From the NCBI GenBank assembly GCA_004352715.1, contig SCFE01000025.1, positions 2,464,842-2,528,841 on the forward strand: 64,000 bases of DNA, given 5' to 3'. Source of the DNA: Hofstenia miamia. Its lineage: Eukaryota; Xenacoelomorpha; Acoela. The position numbers and the translations under genes were made by a program. Below, one piece after another: positions 12,184-27,100 of the stretch (the first letter of the stretch is position 1; every line of letters starts with the position of its first letter). The notes beneath the pieces are model-generated. The model searched no databases. It saw only the letters and a list, made by a program, of their open reading frames with translations, and was not told the origin of the DNA.

Positions 12184-15100
12184 TGCATGCATGCATACAT
12201 ATTTAAGGTTTAATTTTTCAGGTATTAAGAATGGTTTACTATTTGGCTACATTTGGATATTATCAAGGAGATGATGTTGCTGCTCTAATGATGCCAATGC
12301 TTAGTCTAATGGATGGTACAAATGATAAGCCTCTTCCTACCCATGATTTAGAAGCATTAAGTGGTGAGCACTCATTTAGAATATCAAGATCAATGCATTA
12401 TTAAAAATTTCCAGCTTGTTTCTCATTGAAATTACGGAAATTACTAATATTGATTAGCACAGATTATTCCAAAATGTCTAATTCATTTAAGCATTGCTGC
12501 ATCAATTTTTTATCAAATTTTTTTAATATTGAAGATGTCGTTATTGATATTAAATTTCGATTAGTTCACATGGTTTTCTTTGAGTATATAGCGAAATATT
12601 TGGATACAAATATTGACAACTGTATTTGACGCACTTGCATTGGGGGAGGGGATCAATTTTTATCAATAGGACTTCTTTACAAATAGACATAGTGTCTTTT
12701 ATTACTTCCTCACAATTTAACATTTTAGATCGCACAAACAAGATAAATTTATTGTATCCGGCTATAGTTGTACCACGCCTTTCAGCATATAGAATGAAAA
12801 TATTTGTTTGTATATTTCAAAAAATATTGAACGTTATCTATACATATCCTCTAGTGGATTCATCTTGTCTAAGATCTAGGCAACAACTTGGATTTTTTTA
12901 TAAATTTCTATCACATCCATAAAAAGCAAGAGAGATGTATATGGACTATTTTTTCAAATTTGTCCTCAAATATATTATGGTTTAAGAAATGAAAAATTTA
13001 TTTTATAGGTGATACCTATTAACGTTTGTTCAAGATTTAGTGTACATTTTTCCTGCACTTCATAATGTTGGTTCACTATATTTTCTCATAATCTTAGTTT
13101 TTATCAGACAACGTCGAAAAGAGACAGCTAGTCGGCAATATGTCCTAATTATAATGCCTTTAGCAACATATAACACGGTCTGTGCATTGCCATTATGCTA
13201 CATATGGTGATATTTTAGATTCTTCTGATTCTTTAAGTTATTAAGTTAATTTATTTGCATATGTTATGGTGTTGAAACAGGGAAACAAACAAACACATAT
13301 TAAAGACCCGTATGCTTGTGGTACAACTAAAATCTTATGTTTGAAACTCAAAGATTTTACAAATAAGTAGAATATTTTATTCTGTTAGAACAGTCTTATG
13401 TTGCAAAGTTCTAGCCTACTTTTAACTTTATCATAATAAATTTTTATATTTTAGCTGAGGAATCAAAAAAGCTTGTGGAAGAATATAGTACAACTGGAAG
13501 GTTTCTGCCTAGCGAAGTTAACAAAGCAGTTGTCGACGCCAAATTAATGCAAGTTTTAAGTTTTATATTGTTGTTGAATATAGGATACTGTAAATGAGAT
13601 TCGGATCTTCTCTCATGGCATCCGGTTTAGTGATCCAACTGGTTTAAGAGAAAAACATTTATGCATAGTGGACGTTTGTGCATTAAGGTATTCAACCAAA
13701 GTTTTTAACTTTAAGTAACAAGATAATGAAAGCACACGTAATTTGATGCAGATCATGCATTGGATCGCAACCCAACAATAATCTTTGGCTCTGACTGAAT
13801 CTCTAAGATTTCTGGCCTTGAATGGCAAATGTATTCATGTTCAGCAAACATGTCGGAATCTGCTTACATCACCTTCCTGAAACGATACCGTGAATGCATT
13901 GAGTTAAGAAAAATAATTTTTGTTTTCAGTTCAAATTTTCCGAAATTTTGTCCATGACTTTTTCCGCAACATTATCCATTTGTGGTTGTACTTTGTATTT
14001 GTTTATATTTTGTTACATTTTTATATTTATCAACCGCAAAACACTTTTAATAAGTTTGACTCTAAATCCAATATTAGTTTTTTCGATGTTCCATATTCTT
14101 TATTTCATCTTTTAGATTTTTCTACTCTTTATGAGCTTGGTTTATACCTATTTTTAGGGCAATGGACGTGTTGGAGATCATATTCAACTTGAGGTTTAAT
14201 AACCGTTTGGAAAAGTTCATCAATATTTTCAAACAGATGGATTATGCTATTAAAGGATTACCTAATGGTAACTATAAGGAACTGGCACCTCTTCTACGTG
14301 AAGACTTTGATATTCATGATGATCCGAAAGTTACAAGCAAAGCCAGGGCTTACCTAGCCAACATGATGGAGGAGACAGCTTTTCTTAAGGACAAGGGTGT
14401 TCGCATGAAGACAATTCTTTTGGTAAGCCCATAATAATGTAAATAAAATTAAGTTTATTTCTTATTCAAGTACATGTAGGTTTAATTATATAAATGAGTG
14501 ACGCATCTGTGGTATCAATTTTCAAACAGAAAATCCAAAATTATTTCGAGTTTATGTATCTGGTTCACAATAAAAATGTAAATTTTTTCTGAAAATAAGC
14601 AAAAAATACAGGGACAATGAACGCATTTCAAAAGTTATTGGTGAAAAATGATTGTTCATGTTTGTAATTAATTGCATTTATTCCAATTTAAATTTCAGTG
14701 TTGCCAATTAATTGCAATAGAATTTTTCGCTGTCGAATTAATTTTTTACCTGCCCTGGATATTAATTGGGAAGGCCAATTTGCAAAATCTAATTCAACTA
14801 TTTATGTTTGAAAATGGCTAACTTATTTCTTACGAAAGGTGGCAATTTCTTCAGGGCCTAACAATTACTAAAATCTCACACTACCAATAATTTGTATTTG
14901 GATTACTTTCTTCAAAATGAGATGAAAAGGATTATTTCATTTAATTGATTTAAGTGAAATTGAATGGTAATGCGCTGTCATTCATAATTGAGGCAACAAT
15001 ATATTTCAATAGGTCAGTTAAAATTTCGAATTTAATCTTTCAGTATGACACATTTTTAGCCTCATTTTTTCAACTGTTCCAATTATGTTTATTTATATTT

Positions 15101-18100
15101 AAGATTTTGTTTTACTATATATCTAACTTTTGTTACTTAGGATCTCTCACGATATCAATATGATGCTATGATAACAAAAACCATGCAGTTACTTACACGT
15201 TACTTCTCAGCACATGATCTTCTTTTTGAGCGAGCTGTTCAAGCCCAAGTAGTGATCAACAAAGAATCAGTGGAGATGTTCGTGATTCTTTCTCAGAAAT
15301 TACCCGTGTTGCGCCGTCTAGCAAATGCCAAAATGAGTCCAGAGCAAATTAAAACGATGAGTGAGATCTTGGACACATTAATAGGGTAAACTATTCAGGC
15401 TTTCACATCTTTGTGTTTAGAACAATATAATATATTCGTTGTCAATTTGCAATAATATTATTGTTTATTTTTTGTAAAGATCTTATATTTTAAGCGCAGC
15501 AAGAATGAATGACCAGTGAATTTCTTACTGTACATGGTCAGAACTTGATGTGCAACCCTTTGAAATTTGTTTGGATGTTTGCATTTTCCATAGAGGATCT
15601 ATAGTTTCAAATCCTTACTAAAAACAGATGTAGTTGAATTATTCTGTCAAATAACCAATAAAGAAAATTAATTACCGTCTTCGCACGTATAATATAGCAT
15701 AATCAAATTTTCAATAGATATTATACCACACGTTTCCGGTTAATAGACGCAGATTAGAATTCTTCGCACCTGCTTCTAACCTGCAAGCGCAATAAACAAA
15801 ATGATGTTAATTATTTGGCAAAATGTCTCTAATAGCATTTTATTGTTATTTTAATACCTTAGTTCTGCAACCAGTAAAATTAATTGAAAACATTAGAAAA
15901 TTAATGTGAAATGTATGCAGTGCTAGTTTATATAGACTAAAAATATATTTGTTTTTCAAAATTTCTGTCTTTTAAGTGTTTTGTGTGTATGAAAATGTTG
16001 ACCTTTCAAATAATGATACCTCCGATTCATTCTTATAAATGTTATCTCACCTGCAGCAAACTAGGTGTCATCTAGGAATATTTTAGACTCATTGCCTAAA
16101 TCATTAAAATTCATTAATGTTTGTCTTGATTTATAAATAAAAAGAGTGTACATGAATATTTGCTAACTAGTTGTAATAAGCAATGCTGTATTGGCAAAAA
16201 TACATGTACAAATATTACTGTTTCTATAAATAGAATAACTTAAGAAAGTATCTTTGAAATTTACATTTGCTGTATGTTAATTTATTTTTCTAGATATTGC
16301 GTAATTGATCCCATCACCGAAGAATCTCACAAAATGAATCAAGACATTCTTTACAATCAGGGCATTATTGCAGACATATTTGATTTATTAGGACAAAAGA
16401 TTGATATCAAGTTGCTTGTAAGTAGTCACACATTTTAGTCAATTTATAAGGCGAAGTGCAGAAGCATAAATGAATTCCAAGAATCTCAATTGTATAAAAT
16501 CTTAGAACTGTTTGCAATGGTAGGTTAAATTGATTATAATTCAATACTGAACAGGGTTGGGAAAAAAATTGGATAATTTCTAATAAGTTACACTTGCTTG
16601 CAATGAAATCATGTGAATTAATAGGTTTTTTTTCATGTTTTTGAACCTCAATTGATTGACGTATTTCAATATATTACTCTGGAAAATAAAGCTAATATTG
16701 TTGAAATAGTTGTTGTTCTGATCAAAATAAGTGATTTTTTAAATTGAGATTTAAATTTTTTTGTACAAAGTTACCCTAGTGATTTGAAGCCTGATTATAT
16801 TCAATACGCTTATATTTGCAATGAATTTCAATTTAGTTAACAGTAGAATTCCTGAACGGTCAATTTTAACTACTTCGCATATCTTAAATGCATTTGTAAT
16901 GCCATATATCTCGGAATTTAATAAAAATACAGTTCATTTTGCTTTTCTAATACTTGTAGTTCTTTTATTTTTGTGTTTTTCAAATTTTGCATAACGCTGT
17001 CAATTCTGATAAATACAGAAATGGCAGGTATAGAATTTTCAGGCATTCTAGTGTGGAACGATTTTAAATATTTGTAATTTTTGGTTGCGGCTAGCCATGG
17101 ACTTCTAAATAGTAACTATTTAGAAGTCTATGGACTAGCATAATTGATTGTAAGCTGAGCAGTTAATTTTGCCAAGTCTTTATGCGAAAACCTATTTTTA
17201 TTAAAAAAATGTAAATAATATAAAAATCCTGATAATTAAATTTCAGACGTTCGCTCTGCCAAATTTTATGCACGTTGAGCTGCAAAATATGCGAGTCGTA
17301 AGTGTCATTCAATTTTAGTCTTATCTTTCATGTGGAAACTACACATTTTTGTTACAAGAATATTACAATTCCGGGTTCTTATGATCCAATAATTTTTCTT
17401 CAATAAATTTATTGATAACTGGCTTTTCAACAAATTATTTGTTTTTCTCAACATACAATGTTTAGGATCAATATGAAGGCTTGCGAAATGTGATCAGGAA
17501 AGCATTCAATTTTTTGAAAGTCATGGCTAGAGACAATCCTGATGTACAGCAGAGACTTTTTGATCGCCTTACAGAGCTTCTCGTTGTGAGAGGAGCAGAA
17601 AACGAGATGGCTGAGGCGCTTACTGAGGTATGTTTGTTACCTCATGTATAGGAGATAGGATTTAGCATGTCTTAAAATATTATTATCAATAATGTGATTA
17701 GAACAACATTCTGTAATAATGATGAAGGAAAGTTTTTTCAAGGTCAAGATATAATGCACATTTTAGGTCTTCACAAGAAATAAAAACAATTGTCTGCGGT
17801 GTCCTAAAGATTTCATAAAGAAAGTTCTTAAGTTGCAATGTGAAGTGGGTATTGAAGTACCCCAATTTCTTGGGATACTTCAAGCCGCTGTGAAGGTTGA
17901 AGAAATCAATCTCCCTATTAAAGGAAACCAAGCGCGAGTGATGAAATTTTTTATGGAAGAACGAGAGCGTATTGCGCGACTCTTAGATGTTAACAAGGGT
18001 AAAATGTATGCAAACCGTTTGAACGACTAACAAAATACATTAACACTTCAGTATTTGGAATTTTATAATATGTTTTCCAATTTTTCAATGATAATCGGCT

Positions 18101-21100
18101 AAATCGGATTTATTATCGAAACTGCAATTTGATAGCTATCCAAATATTGCATGAATCCAAGGTGATAAGTGGATACACTGGAGACATGGTGTAATGCTCC
18201 ACTTTGAGTTACCCATGATATTTTTTTCAATTAACCTTAAGCAGGCTAGTGTCCTTTTAAGAAGACAAACAGGTTTCCACATTAGCAAATTGGGAAATCG
18301 TAAAACTTTATGGAGACGTCCGTGTTATAATGTAAAATTAGTGTGCTGTGTCCAAGGTGCTTAAAATTGGCGTTTTTTAAATTTTTTTGCCCTCTTCATG
18401 CCTAATGTTAACATAAATATCAGGTTTAAAGCCCATGGGATCAACAACCAACTTAAACTGTTTTGTATATGTTAATAGATTTCCCAAACCGCCAAACCGT
18501 TTGAAAGAAGGGAAACTTCTCTATCTGGTGGTCCTTTGATATTTTCATTAGTTTTTGAGTTATAAACGCTTAAAGTTTTTCCAAGATCATAAACAATTTT
18601 AAAAATTCCCTTGCTGAGTAATGTTAAAAATACAATATTTATATTTTGAATCCTTTTCCTACTAGAAAATTTTGAAAATCTGTGCTTTTTGCTTCAACAA
18701 ATTTTTAGGCGCTCATTACCCACGAACTAATAAAAACATTTAAAAACTGAAAACACTACAACAAAGAATATCCTCCTCTTTTTTGTTTGTCTTTAATTTG
18801 CGGCAAGTCTCGCGGAGGTCAGTGAGTTTGTATACAGAAAGCAAAATTGTTTGATCACTAGCTATGCGAAGGATTTGAATCTTTACTTCAAAATCCAATT
18901 TCTCATTGAAAAAAAATATTTTCATGCACAAATCTTCACCATTACATGAGAGCACACAAACTTATACAAGTATTTCCATATAAAAGGTGTTCAATTTTTC
19001 TTAATAGACTTGAATAAAATTGTGCAAAAATATGGACAAAGCGGTTTTGTTACATTAGGAAAATGCTAGTAGAAATAGGGTTAAGACAACTAATAGCAGC
19101 ACAATTATGATATCTTTACTAAAACAAAAGTTCTGCACCTGGATCCTAATTTCACTACGATTTCACAAATAATTTCAAGCACTTTCAAAAAATTTGTGCC
19201 CTCATAGCTCAATAACTAATAAAAATATCCAAATTCTATTAACACAACAGGATAGAGAAGGTCTCCCCTTTCATTTACGTGATCACTGATATTGTGGAAT
19301 CTATGCAAAAAAGTGAAATAGCTGAACTTAGATGCTGCTTCCAGGTGCCTTAGGCCTCTTGATATTCGCGAATTTAAAATTTCGTAAAAAATCAGAATTT
19401 TTATTTTGAAAATGTTCTCGCTTTCAAGCACCTCCTGTGAAAAAATACTTTTTTAAAGCAAATGGTGACCATTGTATGCGAGCCAATAGATTTTAAAATA
19501 TCCCAAAATCTCCCAGTTTATTAATAGGATTGAAGGAAATTGTTCGAAAGTATCACGCTTCGCATTTGATGGTTAAAACGTATTTCCTAAATTTATTCAA
19601 AAGTGACATAACGCATGCGTTATTAGATTGGAGAGTTTTAGAAGGATTCCAAATTCTGTAGTTTGCTGTATACTAACATGAATGCTGTATTAAGAAATTT
19701 ATTAAGAGATAGTTTCGGGAATTCCTAAGAGAAGCCTTGGCTTTTAACGTTGCATTGTAGCATATACCAATTGAATTTGCTTACTAGCATATAATTTAAA
19801 TTTTCATGACTATATAAGTAGGGATGAATGAAAATAAATTCCATAAAAAATCCCTTCTGTTTAATTGCAAAAATTTAGTTCATAGAAGGATTAATTTATT
19901 TTATTGTTAGGATTGACTATAGACTACTAAGCTTGTTTATATTTCTCAGTCGCTTTTCAAACAATTTTCACTTGATTTAGTGCATATGAAAGAAGAAAAT
20001 GCCGAATTATTTTTTGAATTAATTTTTTAACTTCATAATTAATATTAATTCAAAGTTTGAGCACGCTTGTTACCAAGCTTAAAGAAAGTCGAAAAAGCGG
20101 CTGATGTTGAACTTCATCAGTTGTTGTCTGACAGCCATGTTTAGGCAGTAGTAGAACACTAAGCGTTTTTGGCGAATATTTCAGGTGATTTCACAAAATT
20201 ATATAATAATTGTAATAATGGTAAATTATGATGTAGTAAAAATGGGACTAAACATAGAGAAAAGCCTAGGTATGTAAACCTAACAGATCGGCAACCTACG
20301 CCACTTAGGGGAAAACTACAAGCATTTTGATAATTAATTCAAAGAAAGGGTATATTGAATCCGAATGTGTGCTTTTACTGTCTTATACGAAACCACCTCT
20401 TAAGCAAAAATTTTGACTAACTCTTTGTGACTTTTGGTAAATTACATGCAATGCATTTTCTTAGTATACATCCACTTAATTTATAATTTTTTAACCTTTA
20501 TAGCGCATGCACGTCATTAGTAACTTCAACAGCTTTTAATTGTTTTTCAACAATGTTTGTATTAGACAGCTAGAAACGGTCTTTACGTTTTCCAATTAGT
20601 ACGTGCTCATTATTCGCTTATAAACTCAATTAAAAACCACGTTATATTTCTTTGAAAAAGTATATATTTCTCGTAGCATAACGAATAAATTTTCTTTATT
20701 ATATTTTGATTGAACCCCTGGAAATTTACATTCCATAATCATTTAGTAAGTAATGCAGATTTTGCTACCTGGAGTGTGTAACTTAGTCAAGTCTTATTTA
20801 GGTCTCAAATGCGTTTTCGAATACATTAAAAATCATGAAATGCATTGGAATTCCCTAAATCGCACGTTCTTGTTTGAAAACGGTTGCCCAACAAAGCCTA
20901 AAGCAACACTCGCTATGCTACGTTGACCCAAACTTGAACAGTGTATATTAGAGCAGGAAAAAAACTATTTTCCGTAGCAATTTCATTAAGCCAGTTATAT
21001 TGATGAACGTATATGAATAGAAGATATAGTGATTGCTTGAGAAATTCTATAAAAACAATCAAACAAAATTTAAGAATTTTAAGTTATTTCGTCATACAAG

Positions 21101-24100
21101 TATTATTTAGTATCAATATTATGCGCAGAAATAAAAAAATGAATGCAGAGCTGTTGATTTTTATAACTAAATGAAAATTATTTACAGTAGTTTGTTGCTT
21201 GTTCAGCAAAGCATTGTATAATTAACTAATATAAATTTATCCTAAGCTATACGAACATAGAGGCAGTCTAAATTTAATGTGATTCTCACCTGGTTTTGGT
21301 ACTCACACGATCCGAGCTAAAATTATAACGTTCACATGCAATTATAGATTTTACCATATTGAGTAAATATTGTAGCAAATTATTCCTTATACAATGATGT
21401 CACGGTATAGGGTTTGGAAGCGAATTACATTGGTGAATAGCTAATATTTAGAACTACAGTTATTTAGCGTAATACATAGCTTCTTAAATTTTCAATTCTA
21501 TTTTGATTCCTTGATAACGTCAAAAGATCTACGTTACAATTGTGTAACTTTGAAATTCCCATTATACCAGCAACCATTTAATGCATCGACAGAGCAGAAA
21601 TGTCCATTAAAACGCATAGTTTTTTCTGGAGAATTTTGAATGAAGACAATAACAACTGATAAAACTTTTATTAATGTTTGAACTTCTTTAATCAAATTTT
21701 TGAGTATCAATTGATTATTTGCAGATTCCCACATTTTAATTTACTGATGAAATTGCATTTCTTAAAAGCATAAAACATTGATATGCCAATCATATGGTTA
21801 AGGATCAACGTAGTTAACTCCTTCATTACAATTGGCGTGTACATGTATAATAAGAAAAACCTTTAAAAAATATCCTAAAAGTTTCAGAATTTATTCCTAT
21901 TTTCAACAATGTATTGAATTACTGATTTATTTGTTTTCTAACAAGACGGGTTGAGGGATTTTTAAACGCATTGCAGATTAATCTTTATGATAATCATTTT
22001 TTATATAATTTGAGAAATACTCTCTGTAGCATGTTCCTATGTGAAACCTTGATAAAAGTTTAGAATTCCTAACATTTAGGTTTTTGTTTCTCACAAAACT
22101 GCTTGCATTGCAATTCCTACGAAATATTTGCAAAGTCTTGTCTCAGCTGTAATGAATTATGGAAGAACTGTTCCCCGTCTCTTGACCTTGTTAGAAAATA
22201 TCATTAAAGTTAAAAAATACAACATCCCCTTAAAGCGCAATCAAGCTGCTGTCATCAAGGGCTTTATCCAGCATAATCGTAAATTTACTGAATTGCGAAA
22301 TGAAAAGTGAGTGATATGTGTTGTTAGCTTTCCTTTGCTCGCTGCATGCCATGGCTCGAAATCTACTGTAATGTTGTCAAGTACGGGTTAGTATTATAAA
22401 CCCGTCCCTAAGAATCTTTTTATATTATGAATTTGGCTTTGGAAATAAACTATTTGTACCAATATCTATCCCCTCTGTATCCAAATTTCCTGAAGTAATT
22501 TAAAATAGCGAACAATATATACCATATACATGTATAGTAGAAAATATTTCAGTTTGAATGCATTTATAGTAATGAGAACTTAATCGATAATTTTAAGTAG
22601 TAATAGAGGAAACTTGACAGCCACACAAATATTTCTTTTTGAAGTATTCAGATTACCACATTGCAACATTGTTGTTTTCTATTGTATTGCATCAATCGTT
22701 TAACATTGAATGCCTGATTACAGTAGTCTATTTTTTCTATTTTCCCCTATGGCCCTACTATATTTCTAATTTTTAAGTGATTGTTTTAGAGCGTCTGTAT
22801 TAAAGAAAGGCACAGAAACTGAACTCCACTACTTTGTAAATCTAGTCGATCTACTAGCAACATGCGCTGAGGTACATTTCTTTCTATAATATATTAATAG
22901 GAATATTGAATTTAGTGGTAACATTTTTTCATTAGTTATATTTCCCATGCATCATCACTTCAAGCATTAGCTTTTATATTTCAATTGAATTTTTGTGGAT
23001 GTGAATAGAAGTTTCTGGTGTTTTTTAGCCTGTCTACTTTTAATTATTGATTTCAAGGTGTGGTAGCAACATTTTCTAAAATGATTATTGAAGTTTCTTC
23101 ATCTTTTTCCAAAAAACGGCAGACATTGACATGGCGCAATTGTTATTCTCATTCAGCACTCTTAAACCAATGAGCGATGTGCCGCCCTAAGGTGCTGCTA
23201 TCAAAATTCTGGATTGTTCAGTCGACCGTTTTTGACCTACAGACATCGATTTAATGAAATTGCGGTTATACAATAATTCTTTTGGATCACAATGACTTAT
23301 TCTTAATTTATCAATTAAGTCTTTTTTGTGGCAATGTTGTTTTGCTATCACTAGAGAAGATTATCATCAACATCCGCATCCGCAGTCAATATCCGAATTC
23401 AGACCTACAAAACTTTAATCACAACTTTTTGGAAATTAAAATATTCACAGCAAAGTTTTATCGCGTTCAGACCTACAACTTTGTTCACAACTTTATTTTT
23501 AGATTCACTTAAAATGATAAAAATCAATATATTCTAATTCAAATTAAGGCATGTAAAATGATTTCGTTTATTTACCAAAAGGCAGTAACTATATGCACCT
23601 CTAATGGTTGATAATAAATTTTAATGAGGAAATGTTTGTTTGCCATAATACTTTTGCGGATTAAATTTATCTTCTATACTGTCAAAAGTAGTTATTGCTG
23701 TACTGTTTAAATGTGTATGTTGTTAATGTTATAGCTCCCAATACTGGCTTTTTTTCAATGAGCTCCATAAATTGCGATTCTTTATCTATTGATTATCCAG
23801 TCGCTTATTAATGAGAAAGTAACTAATTATCCGCAGAGTGAATAATGCGCAAAACGGATCATGTGCACTAGTATTTAATTAAATGAAATCCCTGCGCATG
23901 CCCACCGGAAGTAATACATTTACAGCATAAGCTGCTTATTGAATTATTCTTTCGCTTATAACACTCAGAATTTTTTTTTGAAATGTTCACAACAAAGTTT
24001 TTTTGTGTTCACACCTGTTGTCAATAATGAAGATTCATTGGATAGATTGTGCCTAGGATTATAATTAAGTATTACTTTGATTGAGAAAGGAAAATCGGTA

Positions 24101-27100
24101 TGTCTAATTTCATAAAATATGTAGAATAACTATTGGCTATTAATTTTTAATCAAAATTAGAAAACTTGTATTGTAGAGGAAATGTGTCATTTCTTTTGAG
24201 GTATGACATGGAGCACCATCCTGCTAATATATTGATCACTTGTAAGGAGTGGCAAGAGTTCCTTTTCTAGAATCCGAGCATATTGAGAGTACCAGTGATG
24301 TGAACAATCTGTGAAAGCCACACTTCCATATTGCACCCCATACCATTACAGATTTCCCACCGTACTTCATGGTCCCCTGAGTAAATTGAGGCAAGAATGT
24401 GAACTTCTGCCCAGTTGGTGTCTTTATCAACATTCCTTGTGATGACTTCTTTCTGATGCGTATAGCTCACATCTTGACTCATCTGAAAATATAACATTAG
24501 ACCAATGTTCAGATGAATTGTCTCTCATTAAATTGGCCCGGCGTAATCTTTGCTTTGAGATTAAGAATAGCTTTCTGAGTACCACGAAAGTCCCAATTGA
24601 GTACTTCTTCAGGATGTTTCGCACAGTTCTTGCCATCACGAGGTGACAATCAGCCCTTTCGTTGGAATGTTTCTCTGAAGTCATTCTGGGATTTAGCTTT
24701 GAAAGGCACACAAGAACTGATTGGGAGGTTTTGGAGGTCTTCTTTGGTCTTCAAGGACTTTGGCTTGGTGGTAATGATGTTTTCAGAAGTGAAGCGTCTA
24801 CAAGTCGGGCTATATTACGTTGACTCATTCCCTCCAAATGTTTGAAGATAATCAACTCGCGGATGGCAAGAGGTATGCAACCAGGCATCATATATGGCGA
24901 AGAATGACTGTTATTAGACTGAAAAAAGCTCAACCAATGAACTTTTTTACAGATTCTCTGACTTGGTCTGTAGTGGCCGAATACACTTTTCCAAGAAAAG
25001 ATTAGCTAACTACATGCATTGTAGCATTTCTCCTTGAGAGGTAAAGCAAACAGTGATAATTATGTCTCAGCATTGATGAATTCCTCTTTCTGTAACACCA
25101 AATCTAATTAAATAACAACTATGACATTTTGGCGTCCATTTCTTAGAAATATTTATGATAAATCAAAGGTGGCCGAATTCTTTTTTCCAGTACTGTATTT
25201 AAAGCTCAAAATCCTCATATTTAAAGACTCACTGCTTCTTGAGACACCCTGTTCCCAAATATAGTAATTAATTACTGATCGTTCAAATGAATGATGTGCG
25301 TTTAGACAGGCATCTACTTGACGTATATCAAAATGTGTGCATCAAATGATGCTCATCTAAACACACATTTATGCCTCTTAAACATACCAACCAATTAACC
25401 AATTAATCGTATTCTTTTAATGCAATTTCTCTCCCATATATCAGGGAAAAATTATATGGTCCTCTACTTTTGAGAAAGATCTCATTATATTGCAAGTTTG
25501 CAGCTATTCCAATCGATATAATATTTAGAATCATCGTTCTATGTATTTTACAATGAAGATTTTGAATAAACTACTCGTATAATGAATTACTATCATGATT
25601 CCTTGCGAGTAAATACAATCTATCCACTCACAATTTTTTTAATTTTTATTGTGAAATTAGCATCACTAGCCATCACAGTCTAACTATCCTAGATTCTTAA
25701 CAATTTTGGTTTTAGGGAATTTTGAATTTTGATTTGAAGCGGTTAAACATTGAGCATGTAATCTGTAATTTGATACTCTTACATACAATTCTATTTCATT
25801 TTTGATTTAGGGGGAAAATAAGTTTATTGAATCAATTTGTCAGACAATTTTCAGTGTGGATGAACTCTTGGACATTCTTATTGACAATTCTCTTTACAGT
25901 TGCCACAAAAAGCCAATTCTTCGCTTTCTTCTTTGGGTATATATCAATACCGGAGATGATTCCAGTGCAGCGGGCTCTACCATTAACGAAGACATGTAAA
26001 ATATTTATTGTTTATTTTTTTGGCCACTAAAATATACCAAAGGTTTTTGGAAATTACTGATTTAAGCGATGTTCAGCGTTATAACAATGGCAGCTAACAT
26101 CACTATAATACAATAAGATACCATGGCTTCCTATAATTATAATATTGTAAGAAACCATGTAAAATACGTATATACAACACATGCCAATGAATTGTAGTTT
26201 TATTGTGTAGCTAAGTGCAGTTTTGATATAGTTGTATTATTAATAAACTACTATTGATTTCACATTTTCAAATTGATTTTTTGCCCGTCTTCGTTTGCAT
26301 ACAGAAAAAGCCTTTCACTTCCACCTAAATTCAGCAACTTACTCTTCTTTCTAGCGCTTACCAAATGAATCGAGCAGAATTTTGCCCCCAGGATTTCCCG
26401 TTCTTTGAATGATTTGGTGGGTTTCTGAAAATTCATTGTCAATTTTATTTGAAAATACTACTATATTGTAAAGCACATTTTTAAAACACTAAACTCAGTA
26501 TCATTCTTTATTGGTTTTTAAGGTGAATTATTTTTAAATACCGTTAGCAATATCTTTTCTTGAATCTTTGCAATCTAAAAACATGTCTTTCTTTAGGCGA
26601 TTATGGGGATTTTTACGAGCTCTTATATCAGAGATTAAAGGTGTGATCAAGCATCTCAAATCGAGTACAAACGACGCGAAGTCTTTCGTCAGCACATCAC
26701 CAACTTCAGTTTGTAAAGAACCGAATCATCATTGGACAGTGTTTTATATTTTTGAAGCAGTTGTTCCCTTTTTGGACATTTTCTACAAAAACTATTATTC
26801 CAAAGACTCTAGCATGACAGAACAGCATAATCTTACCAATGATCTTGGGAAGGTCTTAATTGAATTCACTGAATTAGTCTCGCATTATATCACGGATCCA
26901 ATAAGAAGTAAACAGCTTATCAAAACAGTTACAACTATTCTTCAAATGTCTTCTCTTGGGAAAAAGGTAGTCATTTTTTAATACTTACTCTTCTGCTTTC
27001 ACATAATTGTATTCTATTTTTCTCGAAGTGGCTTGAAATTGAATTCCATACAATGTTTCTAGTGATGACTATTAAGCCGGTTGTGTGGCATTTTGCGCAA

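Noticed and set aside
17767-22306. Both copies of exon 18 used in series
   Set aside because: The phases are incompatible; inclusion of both would shift the frame into exon 19.
24597-25005. Plus-strand open frames at 24597-24845 and 24820-25005
   Set aside because: Shadows of the minus-strand Tc1 transposase remnant.
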